Both the position numbers and the translations under genes were made by a program. Shown in pieces: positions 21,776 to 33,419 of a stretch of DNA of 64,000 nucleotides; positions within the stretch are counted from its first letter, which is position 1; each line of letters begins with the position of its first letter. The notes below the pieces were generated by a model, which was not told where the DNA came from, did not search any database, and saw nothing but the letters and a program-made list of their open reading frames with translations. The DNA lies in NCBI RefSeq assembly GCF_037893015.1, contig NC_133658.1:283147869-283211868 (forward strand), given 5' to 3'. This DNA is from Macrotis lagotis (taxonomy: Eukaryota > Chordata > Mammalia > Peramelemorphia > Peramelidae).

Positions 21776-22080
21776 TGGGGCAGCTAGGAAGTGCAGTGGA
21801 TAGAGTCAGGAGGACAGGAGTTCAAATCCAAACTCAGATACTTGACACTAACTAGCTATGTGACCTTGGGCAAGTCATTTAACTTTGATTGCCTCACATT
21901 AGGGTCATCTCCAGTAGTCCTGATTCATATCAAGCCACTGGATCCAGGTGACTCTGGAGGGGAAAGTGAGGCCAGTGACTTAGCACAGCATCCCCTCATT
22001 CAAATCCAATTTATGTGCTTGTCATGACCTCCCTTACCCTGATATCATGGTCTTCTTGAGAAAGAAGGACAAACAACATT
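21776..22080 (+). mobile_element. Long tRNA-headed SINE, sense, nearly complete
   Basis: The head GGGGCAGCTAGGAAGTGCAG and GGAGTTCAAATCCAAACTC is followed by TGTGACCTTGGGCAAGTCAT, then the long body CACTGGATCCAGGTGACTC and the end ATATCATGGTCTTCTTGAGA. It shows that the body seen antisense elsewhere is joined to a tRNA-like head. Confidence 0.85.
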
Positions 22081-22298
22081 ATCGTCATCAAACTATAATC
22101 CTATTGCACCTGGCTTTGACATTGTCAACTTGATATAGGGATGAAGGGAGTGACTTACTGGAACCAGCTAGAACCAGCTTGAGAGACTATTAATTTTTTA
22201 CTTGAATGAACTTGGAAATCAGCAAAAACTATAATCAGGGCTTGATTTATTGTTTTTTTTAATTGTCTAGATTTAAGAAAGTGATGGAAGAAAAGATT

Positions 22299-22311
22299 AA
22301 TAATTCAGATT
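22299..22311. repeat. Left target-site duplication of the 22-kb L1
   Basis: AATAATTCAGATT here and again, perfectly, at 27,333-27,345. Confidence 0.9.
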
Positions 22312-22975
22312 ATGGGACTTCCAACCAAGATGGCAGAGAGAAGACAGGCACTGTGTTAAGTGCTCCTCTTTCCCCTCAGAAACAACATGAAAGAAACCTC
22401 TTAAAAGAAATTCAATTGACAAAACCCAGAAAGAGAAGCTAGGAGAAGAACATCTACCAAGAAGGTCTGTCTCAGGGGACTGTAGGTGAACCAGGAGACA
22501 GGACTAGAGGGTCAGTGTGGGGACAACAGCTGAGGGAAGCCTTGAAAAGGGGGACAGTAAAGAGATGGGAGGATGGAGGAGACTAAATGGGGTAAATCTC
22601 ATTACATCAAGACGTACAAAAGACCTGTTGTAATTGAGGGGAAGAAGGGAGAAGATGAGAACCACCTGAATCTTCATTTCATCAGATTTGGCTTAAAATT
22701 AACTTAGACACACTCAGTTAAGAAACTTATCTTTATCTTTCAAATATTAAAGGGGAAAAGGGGATGGAGGAACGAGGAGGGGGAGAAAAAGGGGAACTAA
22801 CAGAGGGAAGGGAAGAAGGGGCAAAGGGAAAGGGGAAAGAAAGGGGAGGGGGTTGATATAAGAGGGCAAACACACTGAAGAGGCAATATTCAGAAACAAA
22901 ACACTGGGGAATGTGGATAAAGGGAAAAAAGGGGAAAAATACAAACAGAAGGAAGATAGCATGGAGGGCAATAAA
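22312..22975 (+). promoter_or_regulatory. L1 5' leader, purine-rich second half
   Basis: It starts with CCAAGATGGCAGAGAGAAG. From about 22,650 it contains ACTTCATCAGATTTGGCTTA-like sequence, then a G/A-rich tract (22,750-22,860). A related arrangement (CTCTCATCAGAAATGGCTCA, ACATACTCAATGAGG, GATGGAGGGAATTACAATCAG) occurs in the separate insertion at 55.17-56.14 kb. It may act as the element's internal promoter; that is inference. Confidence 0.45.
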
Positions 22976-22980
22976 GAGGT

Positions 22981-23900
22981 AGTAATTATAACTTTGAATG
23001 TGAATGGCATGAACTTTCCTTTAAAATGTAAGTGAATAGCAGAGTAGATTAAAAACCAGAATCCTACAATAGGCTGCCTACAAGAAACTCATTTGAAGCA
23101 GATAGATGCATATAGAGTAAAGGTAAAAGGTTGGAGCAAAATATATTTTTCTTCAGCTGAAGTGAAAAAAGCAGGGGTAGCAATTCTTATCTCAGACAAA
23201 GCAGCTGCAAAACTAGATAGTGTTGGGGCATCTAGGTGGCATAGTGGGGGGCAGCTAGGTGGCGTAGTGGATAAAGCACTGGCCCTGGAGTCAGGAGTAC
23301 CTGGGTTCAAATCCGGTCTCAGACACTTAATAATTACCTAGCTGTGTGGCCTTGGGCAAGCCACTTAACTCTGTTTGCCTTGCCAAAACCTAAAAAAAAA
23401 AGAGAGATAAGAAAGGAAACTATATCCTCCTAAAAGGTACCATAGACAATAAAGTAATTTTGATACTAAATATGTATGCACCCAATGGTACAGCATCCAA
23501 ATTCATAGAGGAGAAGTTGAAAGAGCTACAGGAAGACATAGACAGCAAAACTCTACTAGTGGGAGACCTCAACCTCCTGCTTTCAGATTTAGATAAATCT
23601 AATCATAAATAAATAAGAAGGAAGTTAAAGAGGTAAATAGATTGTTAGAAAACCTAGATATGATATGCCTATGGAGGAAATTGAATGGGGATAGAAAGGA
23701 GTATACTTTTTTTTCTGCAGTACATGGCACTTACACAAAAATTGATCATGTACTAGGACATAGAAACCTAATGATCAATTGCAGAAAGGCAGAAATAGTA
23801 AATACATCTTTCTCAGATCATAATGCAATAAAAGTCATATGTAATACTGGGCCAGGGAGATATAGATGCAGAACTAATTGGAAACTAATCTCATCTTAAA
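22981..23900 (+). pseudogene. L1 ORF2 endonuclease domain remnant (split by a SINE)
   Basis: The translation reads NVNGMN, then QETHLKQIDAYRVKVKGWSK and KKAGVAILISDK (22,990-23,205). After the SINE come NMYAPNGTASKFIEEKLK and VGDLNLLLSD, then YTFFSAVHGTYTKIDHVLGH and SDHNAIKV (about 23,700-23,840). These are the conserved blocks of the apurinic/apyrimidinic-like L1 endonuclease, including the QETH glutamate and the SDH histidine. In-frame stops (for example after LKCK) break it. Confidence 0.85.
23225..23402 (+). mobile_element. WSINE1-like SINE with duplicated head, inside L1
   Basis: GGGGCATCTAGGTGGCATAG (23,225) is followed at once by a second head GGGGCAGCTAGGTGGCGTAG (23,248), then GGATAAAGCACTGGCCCTGG and the usual body to CCTAAAAAAAAA. 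It separates two endonuclease blocks, so it inserted after the L1. Confidence 0.9.
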
Positions 23901-24589
23901 GAATGAGTGGATCAAGCAGCAAATTATAGAAAGAATTAATTATTTCCTCCTAGATAATGACAATAATGAAGCAACATACCAAAACCTATGGGATACACTC
24001 AAGGCAGCTGTCAGGGGATATATTACATCTTTAAATGCTTACATGAATAAATTAGAGAAAGAAGAAATCAATGAACTAAATATGCAACTAAAAAATTAGA
24101 GAAAGAACAAATTAAAACCCCCCAATTAAATACCAAAGTAGAAATTCTAAAAATAAAAAGGAGAAATTAATAAAATTGAAAGCAAGAAAACTATTGAACT
24201 AATAAATAAAAACAAGAGCTGGTTTTTACGAAAAAACCCAATAAAATTGATAAACTTCTGGTCAATTTGATTAAAAAAAGGAAAGAAGAAAACCAAATTT
24301 CTAGTATCATAAATGAAAAAAAGGTGAACTCACCACCAATGAGGAGGAAATTAAAGTAATAATTCATAATTACTTTGCCCAACTCTATGCCAATAAATTT
24401 GACAATCTAAGTGAAATGGATGAATATTTACAAAAATATAAGTTGCCCAGATGAAATGAAGAGGAAATTAAAAATCTAAATAACCCTATCTCATAAAAAG
24501 AAATTCAACAAACCATTATTGAACTCCCTAAGAAAAAATCTCCAGGGCCAGATGGATTCACAAGTGAATTCTATCAAACATTTAAGGAA

Positions 24590-25835
24590 CAATTGGTTCC
24601 AACTCTATATAAATGCTTTGTAAAAATAGGTGAAGACGGAATTCTGGCTAACTCTTTCTATGACACCAATATGGTGTTGCTACCTAAACCAGGAAGAGTT
24701 AAAACAGAGAAAGAAAATTATAGACCTATTTCTCGGATGAATATAGATGTAAAAGTCTTAAATAAAATCTTAGCAAAAAGATTACAAGAAGTTATCACTT
24801 AGGCTAATACATTATGATCAAGTAGGATTTAACCCAGGAATGCAGGGTTGTTTCAATATTAGGAAAACTGTTAGTATAATTAATTATATCAATAACATAC
24901 CTATCAGAAATCATATGATCATATCAATAGATGCTGAAAAAGCTTTTAACAAAATACAGTACCCATTCCTACTAAAAACACTAGAGAATGTAGGAATAAA
25001 TGGATAGTTCCTTAGAATAATAAGTAGTATCTATCTGAAACCATCAACAAGCATTATGCAGCAGGGATAGTATAGTGACATTCCCAATAAGATCAGGGGT
25101 GAAACAAGCATGCCCATTATCACCACTACTATTCAATGCTGTATTAGAAATGTTAGCTTCAGCAATAAGAGAAGAAAAAGAAATTGAAGGAATTAGAATA
25201 GGGAAAGAACTCTCACTCTTTGCAGATGACATGATGGTATACCTAGAGAATCCCCAAAAATCATCTAAAAAACTACTCGAGGGGCGGCTAGGTGGCTCAG
25301 TGGATAAAGCGCTGGCCCTGGAGTCAGGAGTACCTGGGTTCAAATCTGGTCTCAGACATTTAATAATTACCTAGCTGTGTGGCCTTGGGTAAGCCACTTA
25401 ACCCCATTTGCCTTGCAAAAAACCTAAAAAAAAAAGCAAAAAAAACCTACTTGAAATAATTAGTAACTTTAGTGAAGTAGTAGGATATAAAATAAACCCT
25501 CATAAATCCTCAACATTTCTATATATGACTAGCAATATATAGCAGAAAGAGCTAAAAAGAGAAATCTCATTCAAAGTAACCTCAGGCAATATGAAGTACC
25601 TGAGAGTCTACCTGCCAAAGCAAACTCAAAAACTTTTTGAAAACAATTACAAAACACTTCTCACACAAATAAAATCAGATTTAAATAACCCGGCAAATAT
25701 CAACTGCTTATGGATAAGTCGAACTAATATAATAAAAATGACAATTCTACCAGAACTAAACTACTTGTTTAGTGCCCTACTAATCAAAATTCCAAAAAAT
25801 TACTTTAATGACTTAGAAAAAAGTTGTAAGTAAAT
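24590..25835 (+). pseudogene. L1 ORF2 reverse transcriptase remnant (split by a SINE)
   Basis: [20 protein letters not shown] (about 24,720-24,780), [20 protein letters not shown], then [11 protein letters not shown] (motif A; D to N at its second acidic position), [20 protein letters not shown] and the catalytic FADD at 25,219-25,230. After the SINE it continues with KYLRVYLPKQTQKLFENNYK and INCLWISRTNIIKMTILPEL. Stops and frameshifts interrupt it, so no active enzyme is expected. Confidence 0.9.
25281..25440 (+). mobile_element. WSINE1-like SINE inside L1 ORF2
   Basis: GGGGCGGCTAGGTGGCTCAG to CCTAAAAAAAAAAGC. The flanks AAAAAACTACTCGA (25,267-25,280) and AAAAACCTACTTGA (25,441-25,454) are a slightly diverged target duplication. 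Insertion is 50 bp after the FADD motif. Confidence 0.92.
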
Positions 25836-25839
25836 TTAT

Positions 25840-27060
25840 ATGGAGAAATAAAAAGGCAAGAATTTCCAGGGATTCAATGAAAAAAGTGCAAAAGAAGGTG
25901 GCTTAGTTTTGCCATATCTAAAATTATAAAGCATCAGTCATCAAACTGTCTGGTATTGGCTAAGAAATAGAGTGGGGGATCAGTGGAATAGACTAGGCGC
26001 AACACCAGGAAATGATCATAGTAATCTGTTGTTTGATAAACCCAAAGAGTCCAGCTATTGGGGTGAAAACTCTCTCTTCAATAAAAAACTGTTGGGAAAA
26101 TTGGAAGTTAGTATGGAAGAAACTTAGATTAGACCAATACCTCACACCCTATACCAAGATAAGATCAAAATAGATACAGGATTTAGGCATAAAAAACAAT
26201 ATTATAAGCAAACTAGAAGATCAAGGACTAGTTTACCTGTCAGATCTATAAAAAGGGAAGCAGTTTATGATCAAGGAAGAGATGGAGAACATCATTAAAA
26301 ACTAACTAGATAATTTTGATTACATCAAATTTAAAAGCTTTTGCATAGACAAAAACCACTCTAACCAAGATCAAAAGAAATGTAGTAAAATGGGAAACAA
26401 TTTTTGCAGCTAGTATTTCTGACAAAGGACTCATTTCTAAAATATATAGAGAACTGAGTCAATTTTAAAAAAAACCAAGCCATTCCCCAATTGACAAATG
26501 GTCAAAGGATATGCAAAGGTACTTTACGGCTGAGGAAATCAAAGCAATGCATAGTGATATGAAAAATTGCTCCAAATCATTGCTTATTAGAGAATTGCAA
26601 ATTAAAGTATCTCTGAGATACTACCTCATACCTCTCAGACTGGTCAATAGCTTTTGATACAGCAATACTACTACTTGGTCTATACCCTGAAGAAGAAATG
26701 ATGAAAAAAGGTAAAAACATCACTTGTACAAAAATATTCATAGCAACCCTGTTTGTGGTAGCAAAGAATTGGAAATTAAATGAATGTCCTTCAATTGGGA
26801 ATGGCTTACCAAACCGTGGTATATTTATGTCATGGAAAACTATTGTTCTATTAGAAACCAGGAGGGATAGGAATTCAGGGAAACCTGGAGGGATTTGCAT
26901 GAACTGATGCTGATCGAGATGAGTAGAACCAGAACATTGTGCACCCTAACAGCAACAATCAACCTTGATGGACTTGCTCATTCCATCAGTGCAACAACAA
27001 GGGACAATTTAGGTCTATCTGTGATGGAGAATACCATCTGTATCCAGACAAAGAATTGTA
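25840..27060 (+). pseudogene. L1 ORF2 C-terminal region remnant
   Basis: [24 protein letters not shown] sequence at about 26,050, HALYQDK/TLYQDK-type sequence, and near the end AKNWKLNECPSIGNGLPNRG at 26,760-26,815 matching the last part of L1 ORF2. Many stops. The zinc-knuckle stretch (CWKGCGK in the copy at 52.6 kb) is deleted here: the sequence jumps from CTCAGACTGGTCAATAGC to ATACAGCAATACTACTAC. Confidence 0.75.
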
Positions 27061-27344
27061 GAGTTTGAACAAAGACTAAAGACTATTACCTTCAACTTAG
27101 GAAAATAATCCTTTATCTTATGTAATTTTGCTATCTCATACTTTATTTTTCTTCCTTAAGGATATGGTTTCTCTCTCATCACATTAAACTTAGATCAATG
27201 TATACCATGGAAACAATGTAAACACTAACAGAATGCCTTCTGTGGGGATGGGGGAAGGGAAGCAAGAATGGGGGGGGGGGAAATTGTAAAACTCAAAAGA
27301 AATAAAATCTTCCTTAGAAAAGGAAAGAAAAAAATAATTCAGAT

Positions 27345-27770
27345 TCCACTTAAAAGTGTGCTGTGCATTTTTTCCCTCAGAGTCAGTTATTAAATTTGTG
27401 CACTGCTGGATGTGAGGGTCTCATAACCTGGTTGTTTGGTCAGCAATCTATCTTGTGATCATTGATAGCCTTTTTCCTGTGACTGTGGCATCAAGATTAT
27501 CTTTTAGCATCCCTGAGAAGAAAAGTGTGGCTGCATCCTATTCCTCTGGAGAGCCAGTTGTATCCTTGTCTCCCGGGTGACTAGGATTCTGTTGGGTTCA
27601 CTTTCTCTCTTCCCTTCTCTGTCTCTTTCTTCTCTCCTCCCCACTCCCATCTCAAGAATCTCACAAGTTAAATCACAAAGTCTTACTCTGGGTCAGCTCT
27701 AAGCACACCAATAAAGGTGATTTTTTTTAGCATCACTGGCTGGTTTGTTTCTTTTATGAAAATATCTTCA
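27345..27770. other. Unannotated stretch
   Basis: Follows the L1 target duplication. No recognisable repeat; contains a T/C-rich run around 27,600-27,650. Confidence 0.5.
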
Positions 27771-27923
27771 GGGGCAGCTTCGTTGCACAGTAGATAGAGC
27801 ACTGGCCCTGGAGTCAGGAGTACCTAAGTTCAAATCTGACCTCAGACACTTAATAATTACCTAGCTGTGTGGCCTTGGGCAAGCCACTTAACCCCATTTG
27901 CCTTGCAAAAATCTAAAAAAAAA
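27771..27923 (+). mobile_element. WSINE1-like SINE
   Basis: GGGGCAGCTTCGTTGCACAG, GGATAGAGCACTGG-like head, GTCAGGAGTACCTAAGTTC, TGTGGCCTTGGGCAAGCCAC and CCTTGCAAAAATCTAAAA. Confidence 0.9.
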
Positions 27924-28019
27924 TTTTCAAAAATTTGAATCTTCTGAGGGAGTTCCTCTTCCCTTAAAAATCCAAAAATGAATTAGCACATGACATTATT
28001 CCCTCACTGCTGAATAACA

Positions 28020-28330
28020 TGGAACACTAGAAAAGATATTGGATTAAAAGTCACAAGGTCTGGTTTCTAATTTGGGATCAGTGTTAATAATTCAGCAAAT
28101 GACCTTGAAGAAGTCAAAGTTCAAGATGATATTTGTTAATATGGGCATAGAATCTTACATTGTAAGAGGCAGAGGGACTTCAGAAAGTAAATAGTTCAAC
28201 CTCTTCATTATTTATGTGAGGAAACTGTGGCTGAGAAAATCTGGGACTTGCAAGGTCACTCAACCAAAGAGTAGCAAAGCTGGAACTAGAGCTCAGGGAT
28301 TTTCTAACTGTACCATAATTACTCTTCTAG
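28020..28330. mobile_element. Decayed MIR-like fragments
   Basis: 28,020-28,120 is sense MIR-like (ACATGGAACACTAGAAAAG, TCACAAGGTCTGGTTTC). 28,160-28,320 is antisense (GAGGAAACTGTGGCTGAG, CTGGAACTAGAGCTCAGG). Confidence 0.5.
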
Positions 28331-28529
28331 AATTTTCTGCCTAAACTATTCACTCGGCACTAATTCACGCCTGGTTGCATGTTGTCAGTCATCCTGGGAT
28401 GAAAATTTCCCATCTTTCCAACTCTATTACTTACCATCCATATAACCTTGGCTCAGACTACTTCATCTATAGAATGAGGGAGATGGGTTAAATATTAAGG
28501 TGCTGAATTCCATTAACCCTCTTAAAGGT

Positions 28530-29530
28530 AAGGCTTATGGCTGATTGTATACTCTTGGTACTTTCAGGTTCTCATGGTTATATGCTGAGAGAGAAATACA
28601 GAGCCTACTCCCTCCTCATCAAGTTCACCATTATCATTTTATATTCTTTCAAGAACATTGTACATGGAAAGGAGGTTAGTGAAGTCATTCCTTATACCCT
28701 AAAGGAGGCATTTTTTTCCCCTGGAATTCCAGAGTCATTTCTTTGGATTGTATGTCCCTGCTATCTGACCACCCTAAGGAGGAAGGAGGAAATAGTTACT
28801 AAAGTACTTTCAGTCCCTATAGTTGTGGATTCTGTTAAATATGGATTAACCAACCTGCGGAAGGAAAGAACCCAGGAAGGGGGATGTAGGTATCCTGAGA
28901 AAGGGAGTATGAATATTTCAAATGCTCCTTAAATGTCTTACTCTTTTTCCACTGGGGCAACCAAGAGTTAAAAACACAAAAAATGTCATCTACATTTGAC
29001 CTTATTGCAAGATTTATTAGGGAAAAAAGCTGGAGCTCAGCATCCTTCCAACCCTCTCCATTCTGAGGAAGCTCAGGTGAGAGGAGGAGAACATGGGGTT
29101 GCTTTCTGTTTAGCAATAGGAAATATTCCTTGCCAGGGAAGCAATGAAAGCCTGCATACTGGAATTCTGGCTCTGCTGCTGCTGCCTCAGGCATGGCAAA
29201 TTCAAAGCATGAACTGTGATTTGTCACCTGCTAGTTTGCTATGTGAGAAGCTGCCTCTCATAGATGGAACCTCTCCATGGCTAGGGGAGAGAGGACCCAA
29301 CTACAATTTGGTTTTCATTTCAGATGGTTTCCAGTGCAGCCTTGGCTTCTCCATAGCCTTCCATGGACCACAGGGGCAGGGATGATTTCATCAGACATAA
29401 GGTCTTAAAGGGGCAACATCAGTGGACTACTTAACCAGACTCGTTTACATTCTTTCAAATGTTTTTGGTCATTTCTGCTCCTTTAGGTCTTAAGGAACTT
29501 AGAGATCACTGTAAGTCTTCATATAGGTTA
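28530..29530. other. Non-repetitive sequence with open frames of 129-131 codons, no recognised protein
   Basis: Three frames of 129-131 codons lie here on both strands (28,537-28,932 plus; 28,835-29,227 minus; 28,996-29,385 plus). They overlap in conflicting strands, have no recognisable domain and no clear codon bias. 29,000-29,400 is non-repetitive and compositionally balanced, so it may be conserved noncoding sequence. I do not call a gene. Confidence 0.3.
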
Positions 29531-30590
29531 TTTTTTGTTAACTTAGAGACCATTGTCAACATTTGTATTATTGTGTCCTGGGGTGCTCAGACCCACCTTG
29601 ATATTAGAAAAAAAATTTTGACTCATTTTTAAAGTTTGTATTTTAAAGCAAGTATGCTTAAATGTCTTTTGTTTGATGAATAAAAATGTTTTCCATGATT
29701 GAATGTTGAATAAATTTTTGCCTAAAATTAAGAAAAAAATTCCCTAAGTGTACAACCTCAAGAAATATACTACATATGTCTGTGAAGACCAGATAGTCAA
29801 TCAAGCCATCAAAATTTATGAAGCACTTATTGTATATAGAGCTCAATGGTAGGTGCTGGTAAATAAGGAAAAAAGAAGCCCTTCTGCTTCTTGGAAAAGA
29901 AATGATAGATGAGATATACAGAATGAAATGTACATTTTCATCCAGAGTCATTATTATTGATTTGTTTTTCTTGACTTTACTTATTTATTACAAAGAGAAC
30001 TTCTATTGGTAGGGATGGGAAGTGGGGAATGGAGTTAGTAGAAAGTGAGAAAGATACAAGAAATAACATCAATAAAACACTAAAAACGGAAGAGAACAAA
30101 AACAAATTCATAAGGAGACATAAACAGAAAACTTTTGTTACCACCTCATTGGATATAACATATACTTTAAAGAAAAAATTGCATATAATAGTTCTTGGCT
30201 TCATAACTATCCACCTTTTTGACTCTTTAATGTTTATTGAATATATTTAATGATTATTAAGTTTGCAGTAAAATAAGCACTTCTTTTAAAGAGAGGAACA
30301 GACAAAGACTTACAGAAGTGAGTGGGCATAGAAGAGGTTAGGAGATGCTTCAGTTGGAGATCTAAACTAATGACGAATATAAAGGAGATTATAAGGAGAA
30401 CATTTGCTAATTCAAGAAAATAAACTGGTTTAAAGTTCCTTCCAAACTCATCAATGTATTTCATACTAATAGTGTAATCAGAAAGGTTAGCATGGCTTAA
30501 GGATGGTCCTCTGGTGAAGTGATTAAAAAGTTCTTTTTTTTTGTTAAAGCAAGACTACTTCAGGAATGCAAGACAATCATTGATTCATAG
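29530..30590. other. AT-rich, unannotated; small antisense L2 trace
   Basis: 29,820-29,870 (GAAGCACTTATTGTATATAG) resembles an antisense L2 end. Otherwise no feature seen. Confidence 0.4.
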
Positions 30591-30694
30591 AATCATCGAG
30601 TTGGAACTCAGCAGTCATCAGGTTCAACATTTCTATCAATTTCTTTTTTTTAGTATCCATGAAAAATCTGACTTTTGTTTGAAAAGTTCTGGTG

Positions 30695-30803
30695 AGAGAC
30701 AGCTAGGTGGTTCTGTGAATAGAGCACTGACCTTGGAGCCAGGAGGATCTGAGTTCAAATCCAAACTCAGAATCTTACTATCTGTGTGAACCTGGGTAAG
30801 TCA
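30695..30803 (+). mobile_element. WSINE1-like SINE, 3' truncated
   Basis: GACAGCTAGGTGGTTCTGTG, GAGCACTGACCTTGGAGCC and TGAGTTCAAATCCAAACTC, ending in a G/A-rich tract (30,805-30,885). Confidence 0.75.
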
Positions 30804-30944
30804 CATACCAAGGAGAAGGGAGAGGGGACTAGGGACAAGGGAAATGGGAGGGGAGGGGAGGGGTGAAAGAAGGGGGGGGGAGAGAGGTAGATTCTGGTGA
30901 GAGGCAAGGTAGCCCACTGTTCTCTTGATCAGCTCTAATTATTA

Positions 30945-31250
30945 TTAGTTGTCTTTTGATCTCAAAGAAGACCATGACATCAAGGAAGTGATGTCATGAC
31001 ATGGAAATAATTTGGATTAAAGTGAGGGAGTGCTGTGTAAAGACACTACCTTCACTATCACATTCCAAAGTAGCCTGATAAAATGAAAACAAGACTACTA
31101 GTGATGGACTAGGTATCAGGACAGACCTTGGCCTTTTAGATGCAGGTCTTTCCTAGATCATCGAGGTACCTCAGTACTGCAGTATCATCAGGCTTAGGGG
31201 GATTTGAACTTAGTGACTTTTAGTCAAACCTCCACAAATGGTAGCTGTGC
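30945..31250 (-). mobile_element. Long tRNA-type SINE (antisense), variant body
   Basis: GATCTCAAAGAAGACCATG, GATGTCATGACATGG, then GACCTTGGCCTTTTAGATG and TTCCTAGATCATCGAGG. The body after the shared start resembles the copy at 60.49 kb (GACCTTGATCCCTTAGGTG). Confidence 0.7.
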
Positions 31251-31489
31251 CTCTGTGGTTTTTTTAGCCGAGCAGATACATCTGATGTATGAAACTACAG
31301 TTCCATTCATACTAGACAACAAACCTTCATCAGTAGAGTAAAATTAATCTAACAGGTCTCATGATGATCTATTCTATTCAGCTCTGCAACCATACTCCCC
31401 CTGGAAGCTGCCCAGCATGCCATGGAAATAACCTCAAAGATTACTAGTTGGCATCATTTATGGTAGGAACTATGGTAGTAACTGGTTGT

Positions 31490-31880
31490 CTTTGAACCTC
31501 CAACTTTCACTCTTGATTAATGAAAACATTTTTAGCAAATGCTTTAACCCTAGCCCTTCTTGCACTGGTCCAAGAATTTTACCTCTAGTCAGAAAATATG
31601 GATGCCCCAGCTGTCCCTTTCCTCTTAGTCATGGTCATTGTACTGAAAACCAACAAAAGAGAGTTTTCCCCTTACACTGAATTTATTGCTCTGCAACTCC
31701 TGCCCATTCTACCTAGTTCTGCCTTTTGGAGCAAAGAAGAAGTCTTAATCTGCTTTCACATGACAGTCATTCAAATACTTGATGATTGCTATCATATCTT
31801 GCTCCATTCCCCTGACCCTCCTATTCGCTTTCTGAAGTTAAATATCTCTAATCCTGCAATGGTCTTTATATGATATGATA
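31490..31880 (-). mobile_element. CR1/L3-like LINE 3' relic (antisense)
   Basis: CTCTGCAACTCCTGCCCATT, CTAGTTCTGCCTTTTGGAG, CTTTCACATGACAGTCATTC, AAATACTTGATGATTGCTAT are the antisense 3' end of a CR1-type element. The 64- and 91-codon frames over it are by-products. Confidence 0.65.
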
Positions 31881-32530
31881 TCTAGTCTCCCCATCCCCCA
31901 ATTCTACTGACTATGGAGGGGAACTCAGTGATTAACCAAGCTCTAATTATTGCTTATGCTTGAAAATAACAAAACTACATGGTTTTTTTTTAACTCAAAA
32001 ATTCAGATTGGCTTTTGCTAAATTGGAATGAGTCACAGCGGTTTTCCTTGTCATTGAGAAAATGTCTATTTTTCCTATCCTTTTACTTGTCAGGAGGAAA
32101 GGGGAAAAACAGCTATCTGATTTACCACTTCTTGGAAAGATCTTTGAATATAATCAATTGTATTCCAGGCAAAGTATGGATAAGTGATGATTGCTAATCA
32201 ATTTTTCTCTGCTGGAAGTCTCTGGGCTTTTTCTAGTCTCTGCTAATCAAGACACTTAACAGTACTAATGGAGGATTTAAGATTCTAATCTCTCATCTAT
32301 GAAGCTCATGAACAGTACCAGACAGGAGCAGATGTAGATACTTTGGATAGATTTGAAGGTGGGGGTACTCCAGAAGCTTCTCTGTATTTAGCAAGACTGG
32401 AAATTTCCATTTGGTACCAATCACTGTAACATTACTGATCAGACATATATCTAACTTACTGTGAGATTTCACCAAGAAAAAAAAAGATGAATGTAAATAG
32501 TTTTCCATATAGCTAATGAACCCTCCCACA
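31880..32530. other. Unannotated stretch
   Basis: No repeat or gene recognised. Confidence 0.45.
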
Positions 32531-32539
32531 TTCTTGCCA

Positions 32540-32970
32540 AATGCTTCTCTTACCTGATGGGTTACTTATGGGGAAAGGAAAATACATTTTGTACCCAAAT
32601 AAATAGAACTCACAGAGAAGAAGCAATTGAGATGGGCACATCTGGAAGGAAAAGTTTTTCATAATTTATATTTTAAAATGTCATGCTCACATTTCCTCCA
32701 TGTTCTCATATTTAATTAAAAATGGTAAAATATTAACATTGATTAAGTGAAGCATTTTCCTATCCTGCTGATTCTGAGCAGCCAGGAAAACCATGTGGCA
32801 GAGAGAGTGAGAGCTTTGTCAAAATGATTTCAAATTTTGGAGAGATAATTATGCTGGAGAACAGGAGCTCTCCCTCATGACTTTTTAACATAATTCTCAG
32901 CTGCAGGAATTGGTAGAGCTCACAATGGAATGGAAGACAGACTCTTCCCAAAGTGGAGAATTCTCAGCAT
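32540..32970. promoter_or_regulatory. Candidate conserved noncoding element
   Basis: Non-repetitive, with homeodomain/MADS-like AT motifs (TTTAATTAAAAATGG at about 32,711) and an E-box in TCTCAGCTGCAGGAATTGG. Inferred from texture only. Confidence 0.2.
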
Positions 32971-33363
32971 GATACATTCTGAAATGCCATCTGTCTCTCT
33001 GTGTCCTATTCCCTAGGCCTATATCTGTAATCCCCAAACTGCAAACCATAGCAAATGTTGAGATTTTTAATGACTACCTCGGTAAAGCAAGAACCCATAT
33101 GCTCACCTGAGCTACCATGGAAGATGTACCACGAGGAGAACAAACCAAGTAAAGACTTCTTGTTGAAGGTAAGGTCCTCTAAATGCTCCTGCCCATTGAT
33201 CATACTGTTATTTATATTGAACTCCACAAACATTAAAAAATCTCTTTAGAAATGCCCATAGCAATATGAAAGACTATTCTTAATCATTCACACAGAAAAA
33301 CAAAGTGGATGAGAAAACATGCTACCTAATCTATGACATGAAACTAAATGACTACCACTCATG

Positions 33364-33366
<3 letters not shown>

Positions 33367-33410
<44 letters not shown>
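33367..33410. repeat. (CT)n microsatellite
   Basis: Twenty-two perfect CT units in a row. Confidence 0.98.
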
Positions 33411-33413
<3 letters not shown>

Positions 33414-33419
33414 GCATGT

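Larger units (their letters stand above)
22312..27332 (+). mobile_element. Full-span L1 LINE with intact target duplication, ORF2 broken, ORF1 not found
   Basis: The element begins ATGGGACTTCCAACCAAGATGG (the CAAGATGG word resembles the YY1 site at the start of other L1 promoters) and ends in an A-rich tail before a perfect 13-bp target duplication. Removing two SINEs leaves about 4.7 kb. Only about 670 bp separate the 5' end from the endonuclease domain, and no ORF1-like frame is seen there. ORF2 is recognisable from endonuclease through reverse transcriptase to the C-terminus but is broken by many stops and frameshifts. The 3' UTR contains a G-run (27,270-27,280) and AATAAA at 27,300. Confidence 0.9.

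Noticed and set aside
22747..23010. Minus-strand Pro/Leu/Ser-rich frame over the L1 leader
   Set aside because: Comes from the purine-rich tract read in antisense; low complexity.
28537..29385. Overlapping 129-131 codon frames on both strands as a possible gene or retrocopy
   Set aside because: No recognisable protein similarity, conflicting strands, no poly-A tail or target duplication that would mark a processed copy.
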